A DNA stretch of 64,000 nucleotides from Bin55 sp965203735 (GTDB lineage: Bacteria; Pseudomonadota; Gammaproteobacteria; Pseudomonadales; Azotimanducaceae), in assembly GCA_965203735.1 (NCBI GenBank), contig OZ241909.1, positions 2,108,001 through 2,172,000 of the forward strand, in the 5' to 3' direction. Both the position numbers and the translations under genes were made by a program. The notes beneath the pieces are model-generated. The model saw only the letters and a list, made by a program, of their open reading frames with translations. It searched no databases and was not told where the DNA came from. Shown piece by piece: positions 54,908 through 64,000 of this stretch (position 1 is its first letter; each line of letters begins with the position of its first letter).

Positions 54908-56680
54908 GTGTTCAGGTTTCTCTGGGAGACCTCTCCAGTAATCTTCATTTCGGTTGCATCCTTGATGATAGCCACTGCGCTCATTGCGCCCGGCATCCTC
55001 TGGACGCAAAAACTGATTATCGACTCCGCGGAAGCTGCACTTGCCGCAGAGCTGCCTTGGACAGCGGCACTTACTCCTTTGTTGGTGATGTTTGCGTTGT
55101 GGACAGCACAAATGCTCAGCGGGGCAGTGAACGGTGTGCTTCAGACACTACTGCAGGAACGAGTCCGAATCAAGGGCCAAAGCTTGTTACTCGAGACCGC
55201 GGGAAACCTAGACTTGGCGTTTTTTGAGTCACCTCGTTTTTACGATCAACTCCATCACGCACGCGATCAGATGTATCAGTTGTATTCAAGCTGTATCGGT
55301 ACTTTGACGTTGATTCAACAGTTCTTGCAACTATCAGTAACTATCAGTCTGCTACTCGTATTACATCCCTTAGCGATCGCTGTCTTAATCGTGACGACCC
55401 TCCCTGATGTAGTTGTACAAGCCAAGTATGCCCGTCGCTATTACACCTTTGATGCAGACCTCATTCGAAACAGCAGAATGTCCTTCTATTTGTCGGATAT
55501 CGTCACCAACAGATACAACGCCAAAGAGATACGTGTTTTTAGCCTAAAGGACTATTTCATAGAGCAGTTTCATTACTTTCGCAATATTTACATTGAAGGC
55601 TATCGCGCGCTCATCATGTCCGAGATGAAAGTTCAATCTGTACTTAGCGTCTTAGCCTTAGTTGGTATCGCCGGAATCTGGACCTATGCCGTCATGCAAC
55701 TCGTGAGCGGGCAAATTTCGACCGGGGACTTGGTACTGGTTTTCACGTCATCCCAACAGAGTCGTCAGCAACTTGCTGGCCTGATACGAGGAGCTGGTCG
55801 TTTTTATCGAAATTCCTTGTTCGTTACTCGTTTCTTTCAGTTTATTGATCTTGATCCTCTCTCTGTGGAAGGCGCATTGGCACCTCCACCTTCTCCCAAT
55901 CCGTTGCCCTTTCCTTATAAGATTCGAAAAGGCATTGAGTTCAAAGATGTCTGTTTTACCTACCCGCTGACTGATGCTCAAATCCTCAAGAAAGTGTCAT
56001 TCTCCGTTCCACCCAGAGGAAAGATCGCAATTGTTGGTCAGAACGGTGCAGGAAAAACGACCATCATTAAATTGCTTACGCGCCTTTACGATCCAACCGA
56101 AGGAACCGTGCTAGTTGATGGGGTCGATCTTAAAGAGTACGACCTCAAGCAGGTACGCCAGAATATCAGTGTCGTGTTTCAGGATTTCTCTCGCTACGAC
56201 TTGTCAGCGTCGCTCAATGTTGGTCTCGGCCACGTTTCCCACATCGACGACATGGACAGGATTCGAGATGCAGCGATTCGGGGAGGAAGCCACGAGACCA
56301 TAGAAGAGCTTCCGGAGGGTTACGACACGATCTTGGGCAAGCGATTTGACGATGGCGTGGATCTCTCCGGTGGCGAATGGCAGCACGTTGCCATTTCGCG
56401 TTCGTTCATGAGCCCAGCTCAGGTACTCATTCTCGATGAACCAACCGCAGCACTAGATGCGCTTAAAGAACACCAACTTTATGAGAAATTCTCGGAATTG
56501 ACGAAAGATAAGACTGTGGTCTTTATCTCTCACCGTTTCTCAACGGTTCGAATGGCGGATGTAATCGTCGTAATCGAAGATGGAGAAGCCATTGAAGTCG
56601 GCCCACATGAAGAACTTCTAGCGCTCAACGGAAAGTACGCAAAGATGTTCCTAACGCAAGCTGCCCGATACGTGGACTAG
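54908..56680 (+). CDS. NisT/SpaT-like ABC exporter
   Basis: 590 residues from GTG 54908, although homologous-looking sequence extends upstream. The fused TMD-NBD contains FFESPRFYDQLHHAR and KEIRVFSLKDYF, elements typical of the NisT/SpaT-type exporters associated with modified peptides, and the characteristic signature LSGGEWQHVAISRSF. Walker A is GQNGAGKTT near 377 and Walker B LILDE near 507 with the catalytic Glu, so it probably works as a homodimer. There is no peptidase domain. No precursor peptide or lanthipeptide enzyme is adjacent; its stop overlaps that of the convergent PhyH-HEAT gene. Substrate unknown. Confidence 0.85.
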   Translation: MFRFLWETSPVIFISVASLMIATALIAPGILWTQKLIIDSAEAALAAELPWTAALTPLLVMFALWTAQMLSGAVNGVLQTLLQERVRIKGQSLLLETAGNLDLAFFESPRFYDQLHHARDQMYQLYSSCIGTLTLIQQFLQLSVTISLLLVLHPLAIAVLIVTTLPDVVVQAKYARRYYTFDADLIRNSRMSFYLSDIVTNRYNAKEIRVFSLKDYFIEQFHYFRNIYIEGYRALIMSEMKVQSVLSVLALVGIAGIWTYAVMQLVSGQISTGDLVLVFTSSQQSRQQLAGLIRGAGRFYRNSLFVTRFFQFIDLDPLSVEGALAPPPSPNPLPFPYKIRKGIEFKDVCFTYPLTDAQILKKVSFSVPPRGKIAIVGQNGAGKTTIIKLLTRLYDPTEGTVLVDGVDLKEYDLKQVRQNISVVFQDFSRYDLSASLNVGLGHVSHIDDMDRIRDAAIRGGSHETIEELPEGYDTILGKRFDDGVDLSGGEWQHVAISRSFMSPAQVLILDEPTAALDALKEHQLYEKFSELTKDKTVVFISHRFSTVRMADVIVVIEDGEAIEVGPHEELLALNGKYAKMFLTQAARYVD

Positions 56681-58182
56681 GGGCTGGCGTTCAGCCTGAC
56701 GCTAGCTGCTCGGGCCAGCACTTCGTCACCTGTACTTCTAGCGTACTTGTTTGTCTCCGCATTCACTGCTTCTTCAATTCTTACGACTTGATCAAGCTCT
56801 AGGGTGTTATGCGAATCCGGTGCAAAAGACAGGAGACTCAAAAACACGAGCTGTCGATGTGCTCCGTCCTTGTTACTGTCTTTCAACACTTCGAACAAAC
56901 TCTCCACTATTTGGTTGTGTGAGTCTTCCGAAATAGGATGCTGTTGGCGTCGTTTGATCTTGCCCAACGCGATAATCGCAGCTCTGGACACGTCGGCTTC
57001 TTCGTTCCGTGTCATATCAACAGCGCTCGCGACCATCGAGTGCCCGATATCGCAGCACTCACCGATGAGAAACATCGCACACTGTTGGTCCAGGAAGGAA
57101 TCTGAATTGAGAAGTCGAGGAATGGCCTTCTTTGCCAAACTTGGACGGGCAGCGAGCGCATAGACAGCAGACCTTCTAGTCGACTCGATTCCTGAACATG
57201 CTTCGTCAATGAGGCTCTTGTCTTGACGTCTTGCTTTCAAGTACCCGCCGCACATCCGATTAGCTTCGCTCTCGTCTTGCAAGCAATCTGGTGAAGTGTC
57301 TGATCCTCGCTTACTTAGGGACTTGTTGTCCGGCAAGTTCATCCAAGAACCGATCTCGTTCACAATTGGTTGGCGTCGACTATCCTTCGGTTGATAGGAT
57401 GCAGAGGTCTGTTCGCTAGCGGGTTCCGGCTCTGAAGTACGGGTATACCAGAACTTGAACATGTAGCGCTCGCCGTCGCATGTCATTCGAGTGCCTCGAT
57501 GAAATAGATCAAAGTGAACCAAGACTAGCGAATTGGCACCCACTTCGAGTTTCAATGGTTCTGTGTACTCGTCAAAAGACAGTCTTTGTGTCTCGAGGTG
57601 CTTGTCGCGAAGTTTTAAATCTGGTGAAGATCCAACCTTCTCTCTGTCAAAGTCTAGTGCGAGCCTATCCTCTCCATACGTATTACCACTTTCCAAACGG
57701 TCCACGTTCCAATATTGGGTACCGGGCAAGATTTCTGTGGGTCCTAAAGCGAGCGTAGTGTCCTGCGGGTAGTAGAACGCCATAGTCCACTCGAGTTTAT
57801 GCGAACGAATACCACCCTTTGTTCCCCAAGGCAGCGGTGAATCTTTGTGAAACGATTGGTCGAATTTATCCGCACGATGAATGAATGAGTGTCGATAACG
57901 ATAAAAGTCATGCCCGAGTAGTGACGTGAGTGCACCATTAATTTCTGGGTTCGACTGCAATTGCTTCACTTCAGGTAGAGAGTCGACACCTTCATCAGCG
58001 ATATGAGCTATTCGATTGCGATGATGCGATTCTAGGTCTGCCCTGCTATAGGCTTCCCGTGCTCGCTCGAACATCCTAGCGGCAAAGTCCTTTCCTAGCG
58101 CTACGTCTTGTAACTGAATCTTGAGATAGCCCAAATCCAGAAACTCATAGATTTGATTTGGTGTCAATCTTGGATTCTGCAT
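56677..58182 (-). CDS. PhyH-type Fe(II)/2-oxoglutarate dioxygenase fused to HEAT-like repeats
   Basis: 501 residues. The N-terminal ~270 residues are a PhyH-family dioxygenase: the HxD pair is in SFHKDSPLPW, the distal His in DLFHRGTRM, and an Arg for 2-oxoglutarate follows in MFKFWYTR. The C-terminal ~200 residues are helical repeats (RSAVYALAARPSLAKKAIPRL, QCAMFLIGECCDIGHSMV, VSRAAIIALGKIKRRQ) resembling HEAT repeats, probably for binding a protein or large substrate. The HEAT fusion is unusual. ATG 58182 lies six bases after the stop of the small gene upstream, so they form an operon. The 3' end overlaps the stop of the ABC exporter. Confidence 0.82.
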   Translation of the reverse strand: MQNPRLTPNQIYEFLDLGYLKIQLQDVALGKDFAARMFERAREAYSRADLESHHRNRIAHIADEGVDSLPEVKQLQSNPEINGALTSLLGHDFYRYRHSFIHRADKFDQSFHKDSPLPWGTKGGIRSHKLEWTMAFYYPQDTTLALGPTEILPGTQYWNVDRLESGNTYGEDRLALDFDREKVGSSPDLKLRDKHLETQRLSFDEYTEPLKLEVGANSLVLVHFDLFHRGTRMTCDGERYMFKFWYTRTSEPEPASEQTSASYQPKDSRRQPIVNEIGSWMNLPDNKSLSKRGSDTSPDCLQDESEANRMCGGYLKARRQDKSLIDEACSGIESTRRSAVYALAARPSLAKKAIPRLLNSDSFLDQQCAMFLIGECCDIGHSMVASAVDMTRNEEADVSRAAIIALGKIKRRQQHPISEDSHNQIVESLFEVLKDSNKDGAHRQLVFLSLLSFAPDSHNTLELDQVVRIEEAVNAETNKYARSTGDEVLARAASVRLNASP

Positions 58183-58188
58183 GAGAAC

Positions 58189-58446
58189 CTAGATAGTGGC
58201 GACAAACCACTTGTCTAGCTGATCTTCCCAGTCCGCAATCACTTGTCGCGGACTTCTGTTTCCAGTGTCTACGACAATTGTTGCTGCTTTCGCACTGTCG
58301 CCAGATCCAAAGAATCGGTAGTCTCCTTCTGGGTCCAATCCAGCCAAAACAATCTCGACGTATTTCTTGCCTTTCTCTCTGATGTAAGAAATTTGGAGAG
58401 GGTTTATCAGTACTTGTGAACCCTCGATGTCTTCAACTTTGAACAT
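58189..58446 (-). CDS. Small protein in an operon with the PhyH-HEAT gene
   Basis: ATG 58446 is chosen because a GGAG site lies seven bases upstream. 85 residues. The first half (LINPLQISYIREKGKKYVEI) resembles the strand-rich FlbD-like small protein fold; the second half is helical (SPRQVIADWEDQLDKWF). No known function. Tight spacing (six bases) to the dioxygenase gene suggests that the two work together, for example as regulator or subunit. Confidence 0.6.
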   Translation of the reverse strand: MFKVEDIEGSQVLINPLQISYIREKGKKYVEIVLAGLDPEGDYRFFGSGDSAKAATIVVDTGNRSPRQVIADWEDQLDKWFVATI

Positions 58447-58595
58447 GGTTGTCTCCACGAATCTGACAATCGACTATTACATGTCGGCAGTTTATAACAG
58501 CAGTAGGAAATGCCAACGAAGGCACAATGCAGATGTAAGAATATTTGGTTATCGGGGCAAGTCTGTTGACGATAGGTGAAGTGCTCTATGTGCGG

Positions 58596-61500
58596 CTACA
58601 ACGGAGTCCATCGAATGGCGTCAGCGACAGCAGTTCCTCCTATCACTTCAGCCAGAACTACATCCACTTTAGAGTTGCTCAATTCATATGTACCGAGTTC
58701 ATTCCAGCCAGGTTGAGCGGATCTGCCGACAAACTCAATCTCGGCTTGTATTTCGTTACTTACTACATGAATGGTATGTGTGCCTACGTAACTAGAGCTG
58801 GAGGAGTAACCTGAGAGATAAGGTGAACGCACAAAATCGTAGGGAATTTCAGTTCCCATAGATATTGGGATGTGATACTCCAGCTTCCATTTACCTGCGG
58901 TTGGAAGTATTGTCGAGAATATCGCTTTGGATTGATCTAGCCCGCCCGATTTTCCGGCATAGGTCTTGCGATACTCCCCGAAGCTGGTTGGATCGTTGTC
59001 ACGATGCCACATAGTTAGGCGTTCCGATATCAGTCTCTGGGAAACCGCGCCGAAAAGTGGATTCAATCGGTTCTCTAGAGAATTTACGCTATTTTTTTGA
59101 ACAGGAAGACCTCGGTCAAATTCTTGGCTTGGAACAGCTGCAGCGTGTACCAGCCATGTTGGAATAGTGAGTTTTTTGGTCTCCAGGGTCGGAAGCTCAA
59201 CTGAGAATCCAACATCCAAGTCATCAACAATGATTCCGATGCGATTCACAGGTTGCCAATCCACTTGAGTGATATAGGGCAGAATCGAGGAGTTCGTTGT
59301 AGTGTTCCGGTCCAATTCCGGCACATCTAAGCGAATCGGCTCTCGGTTTAGTGAGAGTCGTGGTTCCAACCAGATTCTCGTGGTCGGGTTGTCACTTTGT
59401 AGTGCAACCAGAATTGCCGTGTTCCCTGGCACATGCACGGGATCCAAGAGAATTGGATTGCCCCACCAACGGTCGTTTTCTGCTGGTGCTTGATAGGAAA
59501 CCTCCACAACACCTGGAACGAGTTCACTATTGCCAAGTATGAACGTAGTCTGGTAAATAGCCTCGCCATCGTGGTTCGCAAGGCGTTCAGTTTTCAGGTC
59601 ATTGACGACAAATCCCGCCATTCCCCGCTCGTTGAGCCAATCGCCGATTGCTGCACCTATATCGATACCGGCATCCAGAGCAGTTTGGTGAAATTCTTTT
59701 TCCGTATAAGAACGTCCGCGATATCGTTCTACAAGTAGTGCAAGAAATTCAGCTACGAGTTCGTCGCCATAGGTGTATATAACGGCATCCGATACCCGTT
59801 CTAACTTGAGCAGTAGTGCATGAAAGGCGTTCTTCGGATCAGATGGATAGTCAATGGAATTCAATGGAGTCTGTTCCAAAAGCTCCCATGCAGAGGGACG
59901 AGCCGCATATTCACTTCGCCAGTCATTCAATCTGTATGTTTGATCCTCTCCGATATCGAATGTGTTTAAACTGGTGGTGTAGTGATAAGTTTCCACACCA
60001 GTGCCCCTAGTGAGAGCGGTGTAAACCGAGAAGTACCCGAGACTCTTGGTAGTTAGCCTCAGTGCAAGTTCGTTAGCTAGGTATCTCAGTGCCGTCGCGC
60101 CATTTCCGGTGGGAGCTGTTTGATAGTCAACGAAATTTCTTGGAATTCCGACAAGTGGGTCGCCACCATGCAAGTCGTTAGCAAAGTAGGTAATCACACT
60201 GTTGAGCATGGCCTTGTGGACGTCAATATTTTGTTCCCGTAGGTACTCTGCAGAAGATCGGTAAAGGTCCGCAAACGATGCCACAGGGAAACCGGACTCT
60301 CGAATCATCTGCACCCCAGGCGAAGAGTACACGCTGGCCATGCGCCAACCTCCTCCATAGGTCCGAAGTGAAGTAGGAACTTCAACCAGCGACAGTCGAG
60401 TGTAAGGGTATCGAAGTCCGGACGAGTGTACGAGGCTACTCCGTTCATTGATCCAGTCCTTTATTCGATCCGTGCTTTCCTCAAATGCATGCAGATTCTT
60501 TGTATGTTTCCTGCTAAACAATAGTTCGAACTCGACACCATCGAGTTCGATCGATCGTTGCTCAAAATTGGAGCTAATAAGAGCAAACTCTGGGATGGGA
60601 TTTTGGGTCGTAAGCCTGTAGCTAGACTTCCGACTCGAGTCGACAATGTCGCGACTACCCGGTCCCGCAATCAGCCACCCTTTGGGCACAGAAACCGTGA
60701 CATCGAGAAAATAGAAATCGCGAGGTCGAGATTCAAAATCACCTGCGCCAAAGGCAGATCCGGATGCTGGAATCCAACTGATTCCGGGCATTAGAGCTAC
60801 ATAATTAGGGTGGAATATGTAACTCTCTTGTCCGAGGTAAAAGAGTCGTCTAGCTCCTATCGCGTTGAGTGACTTCCAATCTAGAGAACTATCCAAGTAG
60901 GCGAATCTCTTGTTAGGTTTGCCATTGGCAACAATTCTCACTTTGGGAGGGAGAATAGAATCATCGCGAGGAAGCTGTAGTAGTCCGTTTTCAAACTTGT
61001 AGTCGCTGGCCGGTTCTCCGTTCACGGCTATTTCCTTGATTCTATAGCCCGGATTCAGGGAGAATAGCCAATCATCTTCACTTGGGTCTTGCGGCGGTTC
61101 CATCGTAAGTGTCAGGTCGAGACTTACTGAATGACCTGGTCGGATGTCTATTGCACCAGAGACTGTTTGAACGTCTGTGCTGGAGTGCGATTGGGCTTGT
61201 TTATGTATCGAAGTCCAAATCTGGACGTTTGCCTCATTAAGACGTTCGTTTCCGGTAAGAAGACTGCTAATCAGGACAGAAACACCAAGCATCAAGCCCA
61301 TACCCGATATGAGCAGCTGAGTAAACACCTTGGCAGACTGATTCCGAGATTGCAGCAACGCAGCAAGAGCGATGCATGCTGCCGCAATCGCAAGCATGAT
61401 TCCGCGATTAACTAGGATGTTCAGAGTTACGAAAGTGGGTGCCAATTCTGATGGGTAGGTATTCACTCCCGTGTGCGTGGACAAGACGGAAGACACCGAA

Positions 61501-62174
61501 AACGGAAGCGTAATACTTAAGACGTGGAAGCTACCCAGAAGTACTAGCGCTACACAGATAGCAAGGAATCGAAATTTCAAGAGATACGCTAGAAGTACGG
61601 TTACAGAACCCCAAAGAACCAGATTGGGAATGATGTCCCATACGATAAATGCGAAGACACTAACGGGTTCCATTGGCGTTCCCAAAGCCAGACTGAACGC
61701 TTCAGCAACCATTCCATAGCAGAACATCAATAGCACCACGCTACAAGCGGGAATGGCTAGCAATACGACTATCCCTAGGAGTCGCCCAAGAATCATTTCA
61801 ACGTCTGATGGTGGCTGCTTGTCAAGGACTTCGGTCATGCGATCTCGAGAGTCGCGGAACCGCATATCGAAAGCAAGAAAAATTACTCCGACGCTGAACC
61901 AGAAGAGCATTGTTCCGCCCATTTCAGCTATCGTGAAACGCGGACCGATCAACCCGTAGACTGGAGACACAAGAGACTTGTAGTCGTAAAGGTCCGTTAG
62001 TACTACCCACTGCCATAGAGTGGCTACACAAGCAATTGCGATGAACTCCCATGTACGGGTTAATCGCTTACAAGTCCGGATTTCTGCGGTGCAAAGAGAC
62101 CAAAGTCTCGATAGACCAGTGGGAAAGTAGTTACGTAAACTCTCGAACTTGCTTGTGTTTGTCAAATTGCTCAA
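58596..62174 (-). CDS. ABC-2-type permease fused to an M1-peptidase-like domain that lacks the zinc motif
   Basis: 1192 residues from TTG 62174; a stop lies a few codons upstream. The first ~305 residues form about seven membrane helices (for example IVVLLAIPACSVVLLMFCYG), including a cytoplasmic loop FRDSRDRMTEVLDKQPPSDV typical of ABC-2 permeases. The remaining ~880 residues are extracytoplasmic and resemble the M1 aminopeptidase fold seen in permease/M1 fusion proteins. Where HEXXH is expected the sequence reads LANELALRL (NELAL at 701-705), so both zinc His residues are missing and the enzyme is probably inactive, serving as a binding domain. No adjacent ABC ATPase gene is in the window. 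Confidence 0.75.
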   Translation of the reverse strand: MSNLTNTSKFESLRNYFPTGLSRLWSLCTAEIRTCKRLTRTWEFIAIACVATLWQWVVLTDLYDYKSLVSPVYGLIGPRFTIAEMGGTMLFWFSVGVIFLAFDMRFRDSRDRMTEVLDKQPPSDVEMILGRLLGIVVLLAIPACSVVLLMFCYGMVAEAFSLALGTPMEPVSVFAFIVWDIIPNLVLWGSVTVLLAYLLKFRFLAICVALVLLGSFHVLSITLPFSVSSVLSTHTGVNTYPSELAPTFVTLNILVNRGIMLAIAAACIALAALLQSRNQSAKVFTQLLISGMGLMLGVSVLISSLLTGNERLNEANVQIWTSIHKQAQSHSSTDVQTVSGAIDIRPGHSVSLDLTLTMEPPQDPSEDDWLFSLNPGYRIKEIAVNGEPASDYKFENGLLQLPRDDSILPPKVRIVANGKPNKRFAYLDSSLDWKSLNAIGARRLFYLGQESYIFHPNYVALMPGISWIPASGSAFGAGDFESRPRDFYFLDVTVSVPKGWLIAGPGSRDIVDSSRKSSYRLTTQNPIPEFALISSNFEQRSIELDGVEFELLFSRKHTKNLHAFEESTDRIKDWINERSSLVHSSGLRYPYTRLSLVEVPTSLRTYGGGWRMASVYSSPGVQMIRESGFPVASFADLYRSSAEYLREQNIDVHKAMLNSVITYFANDLHGGDPLVGIPRNFVDYQTAPTGNGATALRYLANELALRLTTKSLGYFSVYTALTRGTGVETYHYTTSLNTFDIGEDQTYRLNDWRSEYAARPSAWELLEQTPLNSIDYPSDPKNAFHALLLKLERVSDAVIYTYGDELVAEFLALLVERYRGRSYTEKEFHQTALDAGIDIGAAIGDWLNERGMAGFVVNDLKTERLANHDGEAIYQTTFILGNSELVPGVVEVSYQAPAENDRWWGNPILLDPVHVPGNTAILVALQSDNPTTRIWLEPRLSLNREPIRLDVPELDRNTTTNSSILPYITQVDWQPVNRIGIIVDDLDVGFSVELPTLETKKLTIPTWLVHAAAVPSQEFDRGLPVQKNSVNSLENRLNPLFGAVSQRLISERLTMWHRDNDPTSFGEYRKTYAGKSGGLDQSKAIFSTILPTAGKWKLEYHIPISMGTEIPYDFVRSPYLSGYSSSSSYVGTHTIHVVSNEIQAEIEFVGRSAQPGWNELGTYELSNSKVDVVLAEVIGGTAVADAIRWTPL

Positions 62175-62375
62175 CAGCTGTTAAGGATCTAGTGGATGAG
62201 GTTCCACACTACTTTAACACTGGGGCGACAAATTTAGTACGCTCGTAGCAAATGCGTTACCCAAAATTAGATTGGTCGAAAGCCAAGAAGTCTCAATCCC
62301 CTCCAAGAATCAGGATCGGGAACGTACGGACTTCTTGACGTAAGATGTTTGATCTTTTGGCTTTTTGATGCCTAC

Positions 62376-63467
62376 TTAAGCTCGGATAACCAGCTCTTCG
62401 ATCTCTGACGGTTCCGCTATGGTGTCTGCCATGCCCTCCCACTCGCTCCAGTGGTCACACATTTTCTCGATCGACGTTTCAAATGGGTCATAGTCGTCGG
62501 GATAGTCAAGAAAGTCTCCGTTAAGCGCTCTATCCGGGTGATCTGACACTCCCCATCCGATACGAGGATTGCCTTCGTGTGGATTTTGCGGACGATACCG
62601 CCGAATTCTGAAGAACACATTCATTCGCGGGTCGTCGCTCATGTTCGGCGTTGCTGTGTGAGGCAGTGAGTGCAAAGCTATCACAGCATCTCCTTCTTTC
62701 ATTCTTACTGGAGTCAATTCTGTCCAAGGCCAGCCATCCATTTCGTAACGTGTTGCTGGGTAAGACTCAACCATCATTGGTGGCATGATTCCCGCATAGG
62801 CGTATTCCTCTCCAATGGACTGAAGTCGTGGCCAATCTGGCCCGCCACCGCCAACTGGCCCGCCTAGCGCTCGTTGATGGCTGAAGAACTTCTCGACAGC
62901 TTCATGGGCACCTCGACGTACGGAAAACTGACCTTTCGCCGGTGCCATTTGATCGCTTAAACACACTCCCACGAGTGCTGTATAGGTTCCAAGGGCTAAG
63001 GAACGTTTCTGATCTTGCCAAAGAGGTGCTCCGCCTGCCGGACCCATTGATTTGGGATCGCCTTCACTTCCCCAGGTTTCCAAAGTCTGTCCTGAGGCGA
63101 GTATTTCGTCTTTCTTTTGAGGACAAAGACCCGACCATCCACCATCGACATGTGCTTGTGGGTGAACAACTTCTGATGCTTTGCGTCGAACGACAGCATC
63201 TGAATATTTTGGAAGAGTTACAGCGACTTGAGCATTAACGGGTGCTGTATGTTCACCCATAGCTTCAAGCATGATTTCACGCAATCCGGATTTGTTGTAA
63301 AGATCGTTGATCTGAGAAATATCGCCGTGTACGATGCGAGTTGGATCTTTGTTGATCAATTCCTTGGCTCGCGAAGTGATGTCGCTCGGCACAGCTTCTC
63401 TCACAATTACGAACCCGTCCCGTTTCAGGTTCCGTTTTTGATCGATGGAAAGTATGTCGTTAGACAT
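62376..63467 (-). CDS. PhyH-family Fe(II)/2-oxoglutarate dioxygenase
   Basis: 363 residues from ATG 63467. The HxD pair lies in QAHVDGGW, and the distal His and Arg in HSLPHTATPNMSDDPRMNVF; the following FFRIRRYRP strand completes the facial triad region. The N-terminal GFVIVREAVP segment is typical of the family. It is longer than minimal PhyH proteins because of a ~60-residue insert rich in Gly and Pro (GSEGDPKSMGPAGGAPLW). Substrate unknown; family members hydroxylate lipids, amino acids or secondary metabolites. It is not close enough to its neighbours to claim an operon. Confidence 0.86.
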   Translation of the reverse strand: MSNDILSIDQKRNLKRDGFVIVREAVPSDITSRAKELINKDPTRIVHGDISQINDLYNKSGLREIMLEAMGEHTAPVNAQVAVTLPKYSDAVVRRKASEVVHPQAHVDGGWSGLCPQKKDEILASGQTLETWGSEGDPKSMGPAGGAPLWQDQKRSLALGTYTALVGVCLSDQMAPAKGQFSVRRGAHEAVEKFFSHQRALGGPVGGGGPDWPRLQSIGEEYAYAGIMPPMMVESYPATRYEMDGWPWTELTPVRMKEGDAVIALHSLPHTATPNMSDDPRMNVFFRIRRYRPQNPHEGNPRIGWGVSDHPDRALNGDFLDYPDDYDPFETSIEKMCDHWSEWEGMADTIAEPSEIEELVIRA

Positions 63468-63567
63468 GAGACCTAGTCTGCTAATTACCCATTGCCTCGA
63501 TTATAAAAGGCGAATTAGACCAAAGCTCTGAGACACGAGCTGCCTCAGATGAGAAATTATCAGCTAG

Positions 63568-64000
63568 TCAGCGGACAACCACTCTAGCATCGACCAATCC
63601 AGCTCCTTGGCGCATAATCCGAGCTTGAGAAATCGTGACTCCTTCATCATTTTGTAGAGAAAAGAGCCATTTCAACACGCTGTCGAATTGCTGTCGAGTG
63701 ATTTCGATGTTGATGCCGTCACTTACGGGCTGAATTCTCTGAAGATCCACATCGTGAAGGTCCGCGCTTCGAGAGATTGTGGATAGCTCTACACTGCCAC
63801 CAGTACTGGTGCCTTGCCCTTGTTGACTTGAAGAGCGTGCGGTGGATTCATACGCCTTCATCCAGCTCAGATCCGCGGATGAGACTTTCAGCTTTACAAC
63901 GTTGGAATGACGATAGTCGAGAGTCGAAGGCAATGCATAGCCAAGCAAGAAAAGTGCTACCACAGTCATTCCTGTCCACGAAATGAGCTTCTTCTCGCGG
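63568..64000 (-). CDS. gspM: Type II secretion system protein GspM, 5' end outside the window
   Basis: 144 residues are visible. An internal ATG at 63969 is not the true start, because the frame continues to the window edge with REKKLISWTG, the cytoplasmic lead typical of GspM. A single membrane helix (VVALFLLGYALPSTL) is followed by a periplasmic domain with a Ser/Gln-rich linker and a ferredoxin-like C-terminal region (INIEITRQQFDSVLKWLF, VSQARIM-like VTISQARIM). GspM is an inner-membrane platform protein that binds GspL. The rest of the gsp operon should lie to the right. Confidence 0.8.
   Translation of the reverse strand, partial: REKKLISWTGMTVVALFLLGYALPSTLDYRHSNVVKLKVSSADLSWMKAYESTARSSSQQGQGTSTGGSVELSTISRSADLHDVDLQRIQPVSDGINIEITRQQFDSVLKWLFSLQNDEGVTISQARIMRQGAGLVDARVVVR

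Overview
The window reads as a piece of Gram-negative chromosome, most likely from a gammaproteobacterium of marine type. The support is a type II secretion GspM gene at the right edge, many lipoprotein and Sec signal peptides, several periplasmic thioredoxin-fold proteins, and paired PhyH dioxygenases. This placement is inference: there is no rRNA, tRNA or core housekeeping gene here to fix the lineage. Base composition is a little under half G+C by eye, and GTG and TTG starts are common.

Layout. Positions 1-8.4 kb hold a TPR tail of a probable multihaem cytochrome followed by a CRTAC1 (FG-GAP/ASPIC) protein, a two-gene heterodimeric ABC exporter with one degenerate ATP site, and an MFS permease. 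Positions 8.5-13 kb are a small defence or toxin-antitoxin island: three MNT-type nucleotidyltransferases, one intact HEPN partner, one HEPN partner broken by two in-frame stops, and a subtilase fragment with a small neighbour. Positions 13-17.5 kb carry small membrane proteins, a HipB-like regulator without HipA but with a palindromic operator, and a frameshifted gene.

Positions 14.3-54 kb are the notable part: a paralogue-rich locus of secreted thiol-redox proteins. I count nine intact TlpA/redoxin proteins (eight with long beta-rich N-terminal regions), relics of at least two more, three thioredoxin-7-like proteins with helical tails plus one relic, one thioredoxin-ankyrin protein, four secreted alpha-solenoid repeat proteins plus one relic, and two EF-hand proteins. 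They are not scattered at random. The order thioredoxin-7 gene, then an opposed TlpA gene, then a divergent solenoid gene recurs at 17.5-23.2 kb (on the minus strand, with the TlpA gene reduced to a relic) and twice in tandem at 46.2-54.0 kb. A TlpA/solenoid divergent pair without the first gene lies at 32.6-36.3 kb. I read this as an undescribed, repeatedly duplicated envelope redox module. The solenoid may be a scaffold or client and the TlpA and thioredoxin-7 proteins its thiol partners; that function is inference.

Positions 54-64 kb return to a more ordinary mix: a PhnB-like VOC protein, a NisT-like ABC exporter convergent with a PhyH-HEAT fusion and its small operon partner, a giant ABC-2 permease fused to an M1-peptidase-like domain that has lost its zinc motif, a second PhyH protein, and the start of a type II secretion locus. 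No CRISPR array, tRNA, rRNA or complete insertion sequence was seen.
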